The notes beneath the pieces were generated by a model that ran no database searches, was not told where the DNA came from, and saw only the letters and a program-made list of their open reading frames with translations. A DNA stretch of 30,995 bases, taken from positions 1 through 30,995 of the forward strand of contig CAYZMH010000037.1 of NCBI GenBank assembly GCA_964479445.1, written 5' to 3'. The DNA comes from CAYZMH01 sp964479445. GTDB lineage: Bacteria > Bacteroidota > Bacteroidia > Bacteroidales > GCA-2748055. Every line of letters begins with the position of its first letter. Position 1 is the first letter of the stretch. The position numbers and the translations under genes were made by a program. Of the stretch, positions 14,583 to 23,500 are shown one piece after another.

Positions 14583-14993
14583 ATGGCGAAAATATCGGAA
14601 ACTGAAAACACCAATAAGATCAATATGATCGGTGTGGGTACAACGATCGAGGGGAATATCTCCTCCAGTGAGAACATCCGTTTTGACGGAATACTTATTG
14701 GTAACCTCTATACGAAGGGAAAGGTTTTTGTGGGTCAGTCGGGAAAAGTAAGCGGCGAGATTCATTGCAACAATTGCGAGGTGGAAGGAGTGGTGGAAGG
14801 AAAATTGCATATCGAGGAGCTGCTCTCCCTCAGGTCCATGTCACGCATCATGGGAGATATAAAAACAAATAAACTGGCCATCGAACCGGGTGCCAATTTT
14901 ACAGGTAAATGCGATATGGGTGGAAAAAAAGGAACAGTCACCAAAGAATCAGAATCATCAGGATCCAAAGAGAAAGGATCAACCGGACAATAA
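14583..14993 (+). CDS. Bactofilin (polymer-forming cytoskeletal protein)
   Basis: This 136-residue protein is of the bactofilin family, which forms unpolarised filaments through a right-handed beta-helix and acts at the membrane in shape or envelope tasks. The core from about residue 15 to 115 shows the repeating hydrophobic and glycine pattern: GVGTTIEGNISSSENIRFDG, IGNLYTKGKVFVGQSGKVSG, NCEVEGVVEGKLHIEELLSL, MGDIKTNKLAIEPGANFTGK. The tail is polar and Ser/Lys-rich. It is the first gene of the ATP synthase cluster; 13 nt separate its stop from the likely atpZ start. A conserved neighbourhood of bactofilin with ATP synthase genes is, as I recall, common in Bacteroidota, but its meaning is unknown. 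Confidence 0.93.
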   Translation: MAKISETENTNKINMIGVGTTIEGNISSSENIRFDGILIGNLYTKGKVFVGQSGKVSGEIHCNNCEVEGVVEGKLHIEELLSLRSMSRIMGDIKTNKLAIEPGANFTGKCDMGGKKGTVTKESESSGSKEKGSTGQ

Positions 14994-15006
14994 CGGAAGA
15001 TCCCCT

Positions 15007-15204
15007 TTGAATACCTATGTAAAATACACCGGCCTTGGCTTCCAGATGCTGGTGATCATAGGTATTTTTGTTTGGGCCGGAACAAAGCTGGATGAAAGGG
15101 CAGCCAATGAGAAGCCGGTGTTTACCGCCATCCTTGCTGTTGTAGGAGTGATTGCCAGTCTGTATATCTCGCTGAAAGATATCGTGAAAGGAAAGAATGA
15201 CTGA
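15007..15204 (+). CDS. AtpZ/AtpI-family ATP synthase accessory membrane protein
   Basis: This small protein has two hydrophobic helices, LGFQMLVIIGIFVWAGTKLD and VFTAILAVVGVIASLYISLK, with the YVKYTGLGFQM start typical of the AtpZ/AtpI family, thought to help c-ring assembly or ion supply. The start is uncertain. TTG at 15007 has GGAAGA six bases upstream, lies just after the bactofilin stop and gives 65 residues. In-frame GTG codons at 14920 or 14890 would add a polar segment that overlaps the bactofilin tail. I favour TTG because the added segment looks like a by-product of the A-rich bactofilin tail. It overlaps the next gene by 8 bp. Confidence 0.8.
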   Translation: MNTYVKYTGLGFQMLVIIGIFVWAGTKLDERAANEKPVFTAILAVVGVIASLYISLKDIVKGKND

Positions 15205-15577
15205 ACACATGAAATATATATGGCAATTACTGGTGATTACAGCGGTCCTGGTCCTGGCAGGCATCCTGGTTACCACTCAGACTGCCATTGATTTAAGTCC
15301 CCGGACCTTCCTGGGATTGCTTTCATTTACATTCCTCGTCACATTAGGATTGATGATCTTTTTATGGCCTGTGGCTGACCGCAATGAGGAGAAGAAGAGT
15401 CTCTATGCTTTGATCGCCGTTGCTGTAAAATTCCTGCTCTACCTTATATTCATTTTAATCTGCTGGGCTGTGGGAAAAAATCTATCAAAATCATTTGTCA
15501 TTGCTTTTTTTGCACTATATTTAATTTTTACTATTTTTTATGTGAGGGTGATGGTTAAAACATTAATTACAAACTGA
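15197..15577 (+). CDS. Four-helix membrane protein in the atp cluster, unknown function
   Basis: This 126-residue protein has about four hydrophobic helices: YIWQLLVITAVLVLAGILV, FLGLLSFTFLVTLGLMIFLW, LIAVAVKFLLYLIFILICWA and SFVIAFFALYLIFTIFYVRV. I do not recognise a named family. Its position between the AtpZ-like gene and atpB resembles that of AtpI in other phyla. It overlaps the AtpZ-like gene by 8 bp and ends 12 nt before atpB, so it is surely part of the ATP synthase transcript. An assembly role for the membrane sector is a reasonable guess only. Confidence 0.85.
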   Translation: MTEHMKYIWQLLVITAVLVLAGILVTTQTAIDLSPRTFLGLLSFTFLVTLGLMIFLWPVADRNEEKKSLYALIAVAVKFLLYLIFILICWAVGKNLSKSFVIAFFALYLIFTIFYVRVMVKTLITN

Positions 15578-15589
15578 TTACGATCTGTT

Positions 15590-16735
15590 TTGAGTTTTAA
15601 GAACACACGAGAAAGAGTGACGCATATCCTGGTTATTTACCTGATTATGGTAGGGTTGAATCTGGGATCAATAGTCTGCGCAACCCCCACGGAAAACATG
15701 GCAGGGAAGGAGTTTCCCGGATCAGAGCAGCTCGGAGATGAACACCACGAATCCGGTCACGACTCCGGATCATTTGAAGCCACTGAATTCATCATCGATC
15801 ACATCAAAGATTCTCACGAATGGCATCTCTGGACCAATAAACACGGACACCATGTAAGCGTGCCCCTTCCCGTGATTCTTTTTAGTAAACATTCGGGTTT
15901 TCACGTTTTTATGTCGGGCAAGATCAGTCATGGAGACAATTACAGGGGCTTTGAGATGGGGCATGGGGAGTATGAAGGAAAGATCATCGAAGTCAGTGAA
16001 GACGGAGAGCTGGTTGAAGCGGGTCTGCCCCTTGATTTTTCCTTTACCAAGAATGCATTTATGATGCTGGTGACCGTGATCCTGTTGCTGGTTATATTTT
16101 TGAGCCTGGCCCGCCGCTACAAAAAAGCGGGTATAAGGGAACCGAGAGGGATCGAAGGATTTGTCGAACCCCTGATCGTTTTCGTTGAAGAGGATATTGC
16201 CATTCCCAATATCGGTGAAGATAAATATCACCGGTTTATGCCTTATTTGCTGACGGTCTTTTTCTTCATTCTTTCACTGAACCTGCTCGGACTGGTGCCT
16301 TTTTTCCCGTTTGGAGCCAATGTAACCGGAAATATTGCCGTTACCATGGTCCTGGCGCTGTTCACCTTTTTTATTACCCAGTTCAGTGGAACCAGGAGCT
16401 ACTGGCAGCACATTTTTAACACGCCCGGGGTGGCATGGTGGCTCAAGTTCCCCATTCCGCTTATGCCCATCGTGGAGCTGGTGGGATTGATCTCCAAGCC
16501 GTTTGCACTGATGGTTCGTTTGTTTGCCAATATCACGGCAGGCCATATCGTGGTACTGAGCCTGGTTTCCATTATTTTTATTTTTAAATCGGTCGCCATG
16601 GCCCCGGTATCCCTGGTATTTGTGCTCTTTATGTATCTGCTGGAGCTCCTGGTGGCCTTCCTGCAGGCATATATATTTACCCTGCTTTCAGCATTATTTA
16701 TTGGATTGGCGATGCCTCAGCATCACCATGATTGA
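15590..16735 (+). CDS. atpB: ATP synthase F0 subunit a
   Basis: This 381-residue protein is the stator subunit that forms the two proton half-channels. The essential Arg is R310 in PFALMVRLFANITAGH, and FPIPLMPIVELVGLISKPFA precedes it. It is longer than E. coli AtpB (271 residues) because of a signal-peptide-like start (ILVIYLIMVGLNLGSIVCA) and a His-rich domain of about 130 residues outside the membrane (DEHHESGHDSG, DSHEWHLWTNKHGHHVSV). Extended N-termini are usual for Bacteroidota AtpB. The start is TTG at 15590; the next in-frame ATG (15647) would cut into the signal peptide. It ends MPQHHHD, also His-rich. Confidence 0.93.
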   Translation: MSFKNTRERVTHILVIYLIMVGLNLGSIVCATPTENMAGKEFPGSEQLGDEHHESGHDSGSFEATEFIIDHIKDSHEWHLWTNKHGHHVSVPLPVILFSKHSGFHVFMSGKISHGDNYRGFEMGHGEYEGKIIEVSEDGELVEAGLPLDFSFTKNAFMMLVTVILLLVIFLSLARRYKKAGIREPRGIEGFVEPLIVFVEEDIAIPNIGEDKYHRFMPYLLTVFFFILSLNLLGLVPFFPFGANVTGNIAVTMVLALFTFFITQFSGTRSYWQHIFNTPGVAWWLKFPIPLMPIVELVGLISKPFALMVRLFANITAGHIVVLSLVSIIFIFKSVAMAPVSLVFVLFMYLLELLVAFLQAYIFTLLSALFIGLAMPQHHHD

Positions 16736-16761
16736 TTGTTTATAACTAAATATGTAACATT

Positions 16762-16968
16762 ATGACAGGTACTTTAGCAGCAATTGGGGCTAGCTTGGCA
16801 GTGATCGGAGCAGCCTTCGGAATTGGTTGGATCGGCAGTAAGGCAATGGAATCCATTGCCCGTCAGCCGGAAGCCGGCGGAAGAATCCAGACCGCGATGA
16901 TCATCTCGGCGGCCCTGATTGAAGGTGTTGCGCTTTTTGGTGTGGTTGTCGCACTTCTCAGCGTGTAA
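16762..16968 (+). CDS. atpE: ATP synthase F0 subunit c
   Basis: This 68-residue hairpin of two helices forms the rotor ring. Helix 1 has the glycine-rich GAAFGIGWIGSKA, the loop is ARQPEAG, and helix 2 carries the ion-binding Glu54 in SAALIEGVALFG. The residues that define Na+ specificity in known Na+ rings (Gln in helix 1 and Ser or Thr after the Glu) are absent, so proton coupling is likely. A strong terminator-like hairpin begins 10 nt after its stop and may raise its dose relative to the genes after it. Confidence 0.97.
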   Translation: MTGTLAAIGASLAVIGAAFGIGWIGSKAMESIARQPEAGGRIQTAMIISAALIEGVALFGVVVALLSV

Positions 16969-16977
16969 AACAATCAG

Positions 16978-17017
16978 AGCCGGCCTGTAACGGTTGGTTG
17001 CAGGCTGGCTTTTTTTA
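16978..17017 (+). terminator. Terminator-like hairpin between atpE and atpF
   Basis: AGCCGGCCTGTAAC (16978-16991) pairs with GTTGCAGGCTGGCT (16997-17010) through 14 bp including two G-U pairs, with a 5-nt loop, followed by a T run to 17017. It has every mark of an intrinsic terminator, yet it lies inside the ATP synthase cluster, 12 nt before the atpF start. It probably ends a fraction of transcripts after atpE, or it protects a processed upstream mRNA. Confidence 0.85.
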
Positions 17018-17029
17018 AAAAATAGCACT

Positions 17030-17524
17030 ATGGATCTTGTAACACCCGGAATAGGATTGATCTTTTGGTCAACACTCTTTTTCCTCATTCTCCTGCTGAT
17101 CCTCGGGAAATTTGCATGGCCGGCCATTCGTTCCGCTGTTCATCAGCGGAATGAAAGCATCCGGAATTCCCTGAAAGCGGCCGAAAAGGCGAGGGAGGAG
17201 ATGAAAAAGCTTGAAGCCAGCAATGAAAAGATCCTGGAAAAGGCAAGAAATGATCGGGACGAGATTATGAAAGAGGCCCGTACCATGAAGGAACAGATTC
17301 TTGCCGATGCCAGGGAGAATGCTGAAGAGGAGTCGGAACGACTGATAAACAAAGCCAGGGAGAGCATTGATGCGGAAAAACAGATGGCCCTTAAAGAGAT
17401 CAAAGAACAGATTGCACAGTTTTCTGTGGAGATCGCCGAAAATGTGCTCAGAGAAAAACTGAGTGACGATGACGAACAACAGGAGCTGGTGAACAGGATG
17501 GTCGATGACCTGGACCTGAATTGA
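17030..17524 (+). CDS. atpF: ATP synthase F0 subunit b
   Basis: This 164-residue peripheral stalk protein has one N-terminal membrane helix (LIFWSTLFFLILLLILGKFA) followed by a long charged coiled coil (KAAEKAREEMKKLEASNEKI onwards) and a C-terminal segment that binds delta. ATG at 17030 is the right start; an in-frame TTG at 16994 lies within the terminator-like hairpin and would add residues not found in the family. It is followed by atpH after 7 nt. Confidence 0.95.
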   Translation: MDLVTPGIGLIFWSTLFFLILLLILGKFAWPAIRSAVHQRNESIRNSLKAAEKAREEMKKLEASNEKILEKARNDRDEIMKEARTMKEQILADARENAEEESERLINKARESIDAEKQMALKEIKEQIAQFSVEIAENVLREKLSDDDEQQELVNRMVDDLDLN

Positions 17525-17531
17525 TCGCATT

Positions 17532-18065
17532 ATGAACGACAGCACTATATCGGTAAGGTACGCCCGGGCATTGTTTGCCTCAGCAAGAGGAAAAGAGCTG
17601 GTGGCAGAGGTCAGGAAAGACATGCAGCTGCTTCTGGAAATGCTCCGTGAAAAGCCTTTCAGGACAATGCTGGAGTCTCCGGTATTGCCGGAATCCAAAA
17701 AGACAGACCTGGTTACCGATCTGCTGGGTGGACACCTCAGGGAGAGTAGCCTTCAGCTCCTCAAACTAACGATTAAGAATAACCGGGAGGTCCTGCTGGC
17801 AGATATTGCCAGGCACTATGAGAAGATCTTTAAACAAGAGCATGGTATTCAATCGGTGATGATCTCCAGTCCGGTTCCGATAAATGACACCGCCCGCAGC
17901 GCGATTGTTTCCTCCATAGAAAAGACGCTGGAAACAAAAGCGGAAGTGAGTTCCCGGGAGAATTCAGAGCTCATCGGGGGATTTGTTATCAGGGTGGAGG
18001 ATCAGCAATATGATGCCAGCGTTAAAGCACAGCTGGCAGCCATAAAAAAGAAGTTGTTGAAATAA
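17532..18065 (+). CDS. atpH: ATP synthase F1 subunit delta
   Basis: This 177-residue protein joins the peripheral stalk to the alpha subunits. ISVRYARALFASARGKELVA is the usual first helix, LLKLTIKNNREVLLADIARH follows the central linker, and GGFVIRVEDQQYDASVKAQL is the conserved C-terminal signature. The length is normal. Gaps to atpF and atpA are 7 and 16 nt. Confidence 0.95.
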   Translation: MNDSTISVRYARALFASARGKELVAEVRKDMQLLLEMLREKPFRTMLESPVLPESKKTDLVTDLLGGHLRESSLQLLKLTIKNNREVLLADIARHYEKIFKQEHGIQSVMISSPVPINDTARSAIVSSIEKTLETKAEVSSRENSELIGGFVIRVEDQQYDASVKAQLAAIKKKLLK

Positions 18066-18081
18066 ACTATACAAAAAAACG

Positions 18082-19662
18082 ATGGCTCAGATTAAACCTT
18101 CAGAAGTATCGGAAATTCTCAGAAAACAACTGGAAGGAATCACCAGTGATGTGAAACTTGAAGAGGTAGGTACGGTTTTACAGGTAGGAGACGGAATTGC
18201 CCGGATATACGGACTGAATAACGTTCAGGCCAATGAATTGATCGAATTTGACAGCGGGGTGATGGGGATCGTCCTGAACCTGGAGGAGGATAATGTAGGA
18301 GCGGTACTCCTGGGTTCCTCCGATAAGATCATAGAGGGCGACACCGTCAAACGAACCAAGAAGATTGCCTCAATTAACGTGGGCGAGGGATTACTCGGTC
18401 GCGTGGTTAATACCCTTGGAGAGCCCCTGGACGGGAAGGGTGCCATCACCGGGGAAACCTTCGAGATGCCCCTGGAACGTAAAGCCCCTGGTGTGATTTA
18501 CCGCCAGCCTGTCAATGAACCCTTGCAAACCGGACTGAAACCGGTGGATTCCATGATCCCGATCGGGAGGGGCCAGCGTGAATTGATTATTGGTGACCGG
18601 CAAACCGGTAAAACGGCTATTGCCATCGATACCATTATTAATCAGAAGGAGTTTTACGATAAGGGAGAAACTGTATATTGCGTCTATGTGGCGATCGGAC
18701 AAAAAGGAAGTACGGTTGCCAATGTCTTGAAAACACTGGACGAACACGGGGCTCTCGACTATACCGTGATCGTATCTGCCACTGCTGCTGATCCCGCCGC
18801 CCTGCAATTTTATGCCCCCTTCGCAGGTTGCACTATCGGGGAATATTTCAGAGATACCGGTCGACCGGCATTAATTATCTATGACGACCTTTCCAAACAG
18901 GCCGTTTCCTACAGGGAGGTGTCCCTCCTGTTGCGGCGGCCTCCAGGAAGGGAAGCCTACCCTGGTGATGTGTTTTACCTCCATTCCAGGTTGCTGGAGC
19001 GCGCTGCCAAGATCATTGAATCGGATGATATAGCGCGAAACATGAACGACCTGCCCGATTCCATTAAAAATAAAGTGAAAGGCGGTGGATCCCTGACAGC
19101 CCTTCCCATCATTGAAACCCAGGCAGGTGACGTATCGGCCTATATACCCACCAACGTAATTTCGATTACAGACGGACAGATATTCCTGGAGGCAAATCTT
19201 TTTAATGCCGGGATCCGGCCGGCCATTAACGTGGGTATATCCGTTTCCAGGGTAGGGGGGAATGCACAGATCAAGTCCATGAAAAAAATAGCCGGTACCC
19301 TGAAACTGGACCAGGCCCAGTTCCGCGAACTGGAGGCGTTTGCAAAATTTGGTTCCGACCTGGATGCAGCCACCAGGGCAGTGCTTGATAAGGGCCGGAA
19401 AAATGTGGAGCTGCTGAAACAACCGCAATATTCCCCGCTTCCGGTGGAGAAACAAGTTGCCGTTATTTATTGCGGAACCCAGGGATTGTTGTCGGAACTG
19501 GATATAGATAAGGTCCGGGAGTTTGAAAAAGAGTACCTCTCCCATCTTGAAATGAGACACGGCAATGTGCTGAAAAAGCTGAAAGAGGGGAAACTGAATG
19601 AGGAGATCACCGATACGCTGAAACGCGTGGCGAAAAGTACCATAGAATCCCTGACCGAATAA
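18082..19662 (+). CDS. atpA: ATP synthase F1 subunit alpha
   Basis: This 526-residue non-catalytic nucleotide-binding subunit contains the P-loop GDRQTGKT (171-178), an N-terminal beta-barrel (VGTVLQVGDGIARIYGL) and ALIIYDDLSKQAVSYREVSL in the nucleotide domain. PAINVGISVSRVGG carries the family signature with the arginine finger region. It is a near-complete match to the standard length. atpD (beta) does not follow in this cluster. Confidence 0.98.
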   Translation: MAQIKPSEVSEILRKQLEGITSDVKLEEVGTVLQVGDGIARIYGLNNVQANELIEFDSGVMGIVLNLEEDNVGAVLLGSSDKIIEGDTVKRTKKIASINVGEGLLGRVVNTLGEPLDGKGAITGETFEMPLERKAPGVIYRQPVNEPLQTGLKPVDSMIPIGRGQRELIIGDRQTGKTAIAIDTIINQKEFYDKGETVYCVYVAIGQKGSTVANVLKTLDEHGALDYTVIVSATAADPAALQFYAPFAGCTIGEYFRDTGRPALIIYDDLSKQAVSYREVSLLLRRPPGREAYPGDVFYLHSRLLERAAKIIESDDIARNMNDLPDSIKNKVKGGGSLTALPIIETQAGDVSAYIPTNVISITDGQIFLEANLFNAGIRPAINVGISVSRVGGNAQIKSMKKIAGTLKLDQAQFRELEAFAKFGSDLDAATRAVLDKGRKNVELLKQPQYSPLPVEKQVAVIYCGTQGLLSELDIDKVREFEKEYLSHLEMRHGNVLKKLKEGKLNEEITDTLKRVAKSTIESLTE

Positions 19663-19674
19663 GAAGAGAGCTGT

Positions 19675-20568
19675 ATGGCAAGCCTTAAAGAGATCAGAAC
19701 CCGAAAAGCGTCTGTAGCCTCCACGCGCCAGATAACAAGCGCTATGAAAATGGTGGCCGCAGCTAAATTGCGCAAGGCCCAGGACGCGATCACGCAATTG
19801 CGCCCCTACGCCGAATTGCTGCAGGATATCCTTGTCAGCCTGGGGGGAAGCCTGCGGGATGATAACCACAATCCCTACCTGCGGGATGATGAACATCCCG
19901 AAAAAATACTGCTGGTTTTGATCACCTCCAACAGGGGGCTTTGCGGTGCATTTAATTCCAATGCCATAAAAACCACCATTCACCGGGCACTGACTACCTA
20001 CCCCAACCAGATGCTTGAGCACGATCTCTATTTTGCGGCGATTGGAAGGAAAGGAAGTGATTTCCTGCGCAAAAAAGGATACAACCTGGTCTACTCCAAT
20101 GAAGAGATTTTTGATGATCTAACATTCGAAAATGCCATGGCAATCGCAGAGAAATTGATGGCCCAGTTCGTCAAATGGGATTATGACCGGATCGATATTA
20201 TCTATAATCAGTTCAAAAATGCCGGTACCCAGATAATGCAGGAAGAGCAGTTTCTTCCTATCAAAGTCCCGGATCCCGAAGAATCAGGTGGATCTTCTCT
20301 TGCTTCGGTTGATTATATTTTCGAGCCCTCCAAGGAGTATATTGTCGAGGAACTGATCCCCCGTTCGCTGAAACTTCAGTTCTACAAGGCCCTGCTGGAC
20401 TCAAATGCATCGGAGCACGGGGCGCGTATGACCGCCATGCATAAAGCCACCGATAATGCCACCGAACTGATAAAAGAGCTCAATCTCGAATATAACAAAG
20501 CCCGGCAGGCCTCCATTACCAACGAGATCCTGGAAATTACCAGCGGGGCGGAAGCACTGAAGGGATAG
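19675..20568 (+). CDS. atpG: ATP synthase F1 subunit gamma
   Basis: This 297-residue central shaft protein begins MASLKEIRTRKASVASTRQI and continues TSAMKMVAAAKLRKAQ, the N-terminal coil that enters the alpha-beta ring. It has LVLITSNRGLCGAFNSNAIK in the middle and ends with the second long helix (ATDNATELIKELNLEYNKAR, then QASITNEILEITSGAEAL). Position and length are normal. It is the last gene of the cluster in the window and ends only 11 nt before the carB stop on the other strand, with no terminator between them. Confidence 0.97.
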   Translation: MASLKEIRTRKASVASTRQITSAMKMVAAAKLRKAQDAITQLRPYAELLQDILVSLGGSLRDDNHNPYLRDDEHPEKILLVLITSNRGLCGAFNSNAIKTTIHRALTTYPNQMLEHDLYFAAIGRKGSDFLRKKGYNLVYSNEEIFDDLTFENAMAIAEKLMAQFVKWDYDRIDIIYNQFKNAGTQIMQEEQFLPIKVPDPEESGGSSLASVDYIFEPSKEYIVEELIPRSLKLQFYKALLDSNASEHGARMTAMHKATDNATELIKELNLEYNKARQASITNEILEITSGAEALKG

Positions 20569-20579
20569 TCAGAAAATTA

Positions 20580-23500
20580 TTACCGGTATTCATCCCAGCT
20601 TTTCACCTTCACATCCTCCATACCCATCTTGCAGAATGCATAGATGAATGCACTGGCGAGCCGGGCATTGGTAATCAGGGGAATGTTGTAATCCACTGCA
20701 CTGCGGCGGATGGTGTAATCATTGGATAGCTCATGGGAGGAGAGGTCCTTTGGAATATTGATTACCAGGTGGATCTGTTTGCTTGCAATGTAATCCAGCA
20801 CATTGGGTTTTTTATCCTCATCGGGCCAGGCCAGGTCCATTGACTCAATGCCATTCAATTTCAGGAACTCATGGGTTCCGTGGGTGGCAAACAGGTTGTA
20901 GCCCTGCTCCACGAGCATCCGGCATGAGTTGATCATCTCCACCTTGGAACGCATCCCCCCCGTGGAAAGCAGGATGTTCTTCTCAGGAATGCGGTACCCC
21001 ACGGAGAGCATTGATTTCAGTATCGCTTCGTAGTAATTGTCCCCGATACAGCCTACTTCGCCGGTGGAGGCCATATCCACTCCCAGTACGGGGTCTGCCT
21101 TCTTCAACCGGGAGAATGAAAACTGGGGGGCTTTGCAACCGATATAGTCCAGGTCAAAAATCGATTTGTGCGGTTTTTCCACCGGCACCTTCAGCATGAT
21201 CCGGGTGGCCTGGTCGATCAGGTTCGATTTCAAAATCTTCGAGACAAAAGGCATGCTGCGGGAGGCGCGCAGGTTACACTCGATCACCAGGATGTCGTTA
21301 TCCTTGGCCAGGAATTGCATGTTGAACGGACCCGAGATCTCCAGCGCCTCAGCAAGCTGGCGTGCAATCTTCTTGATCCGCCTTACCGTTTCGAAATAGA
21401 TCTTCTGCGGGGGAAAGACCATGGTGGCATCCCCGGAGTGCACTCCGGCAAACTCCACGTGCTCGGAGATGGCGTAAGAGAACAGGTCCCCTTCCTTACC
21501 CACGGCATCGATCTCGATCTCCTTGGCCTGTTCGATAAACTCCGAAACAACCACCGGGTATTGCTTGGACACACGCGCTGCCAGGGTCAGAAAATCTTCC
21601 AGCTCTTCTGCATTGGAAACCACGTTCATGGCAGCCCCCGATAGCACATAGGAGGGTCGGACGAGCACCGGGAAACCCACCTCTTCCACGAATTCCTGTA
21701 TCTCTTCCACGCTGGTGAGCTCTTTCCAGCGGGGCTGGTCAATGCTGAGCCTGTCCAGCATCATGGAGAACTTATGACGGTTTTCTGCATTATCAATGGA
21801 TTCCGGCGAGGTTCCCAGCACGTTTACGTCTGTTTTGTGCAGCCGCATGGCCAGGTTATTGGGGATCTGTCCCCCCACGGAGACAATTACCCCCCTGGGG
21901 ATCTCCAGGTCGTGGATGTCCATCACACGCTCAAAGGAGAGCTCATCAAAATAGAGCCGGTCACAGACATCATAATCGGTGGAGACGGTCTCCGGGTTGT
22001 AGTTGATCATGATCGACCGGTACCCCTCCTCGTTAACGGTTTTCAATGCATTTACGCTGCACCAGTCAAACTCCACACTGCTGCCGATCCGGTAGGCCCC
22101 CGAACCGAGCACAATAACCGATCGCTGATCGTTCAGGAACGTAATATCATGCTCCCCGGCACTGTAGGTAAGATAGAGGTAATTGGTCTGTGCCGGGTAT
22201 TCCGCTGCCAGGGTATCGATCTGTTTCACATAGGGAACGATCCCGCGCTCTTTCCGGTGCGATCTAACTTTCAGTAAGTTTTGGGTTACATCCCCCTTCA
22301 TTACCAGCCGCGCTACCTGGAAGTCACTGTACCCGCTCCGCTTGGCCCTCCAGAGCAGGTCATCCGGCAACTGATCCAGAGAGGAAATACCCTCCAGCTC
22401 CGTCTTCAGCTTGAAAATGTTCTCCAGCTTGACTAAAAACCATTTATCAATGCGGGTAAGTTCATGGATCTGATCAACGGAATACCCGGCATCCATGGCC
22501 TTTTCAATGACCAGTAACCGCATATCCGTCGGCTCGGTTAGCTCTTTTTCAATGTTATCTACCTCAACCCCCTGGTTGCCTACGAAACCATGTAAACCCT
22601 GACCGATCATGCGGATCCCTTTTTGAATGGACTCTTCAAAGGTTCTCCCGATGGCCATGACCTCGCCCACCGACTTCATGCTGGAGTCAATAAGCTTGGA
22701 AACCCCGGTGAATTTGTTCAGATCCCACCTCGGGATTTTGCATACAATGTAATCCAGAGCAGGTTCAAAAAAGGCGGAGGTGGTCTTCGTAATGGAATTG
22801 CGCAAATGGTGCAATCCGTATCCCAGCCCCAGCTTTGCAGCCACAAAAGCAAGCGGGTACCCCGTAGCCTTGGAGGCAAGCGCCGAGGAGCGCGACAACC
22901 GGGCATTCACCTCGATCACACGGTAATCCTCCGAATGGGGATCCAGGGCATATTGCACATTGCACTCCCCTACCACCCCGATGTGCCGGATGATGTCGAT
23001 CGATAACTTCCGGAGTTTATGATACTCGCTGTTGGTAAGGGTCTGTGAGGGAGCCACCACAATGGATTCCCCCGTATGGATCCCCAGGGGATCAAAATTT
23101 TCCATGTTGCACACCGTGATGCAGTTGTCAAAACGGTCCCGAACCACTTCGTATTCAATCTCTTTCCATCCCTTCAGCGACTCTTCGATGAGGATCTGAC
23201 CGGAGTAGGAAAAGGCATTGTTCGCCAGTCGCTCCAGCTCCTCCCGGTTGCTGCAGAAACCACTTCCCTGTCCACCCAATGTATACGCCGCACGGATAAT
23301 GATCGGGTATCCAAGTTTCCCGGCAGCCTGGTAAGCATCTTCCACCGTGGTTACCGCAATGCTGCGTGCCGCCTTCACATTGATCTCCCGCAATTTCCCG
23401 GCAAAAAGCTCCCGGTCTTCCGTATCCATAATCGCCTGCACAGGCGTACCCAGCACCTCTACATCGTATTTCTCCAACACGCCTGACCGTTCCAGTTCTA

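Noticed and set aside
16994..17029. TTG start that would lengthen atpF by 12 residues
   Set aside because: The added codons lie within the terminator-like hairpin and T run, and ATG at 17030 gives the normal family start.
18871..20022. 383-codon open frame antisense to atpA and atpG
   Set aside because: It is a shadow of strongly conserved coding sequence, with unnatural composition and no recognisable domain.
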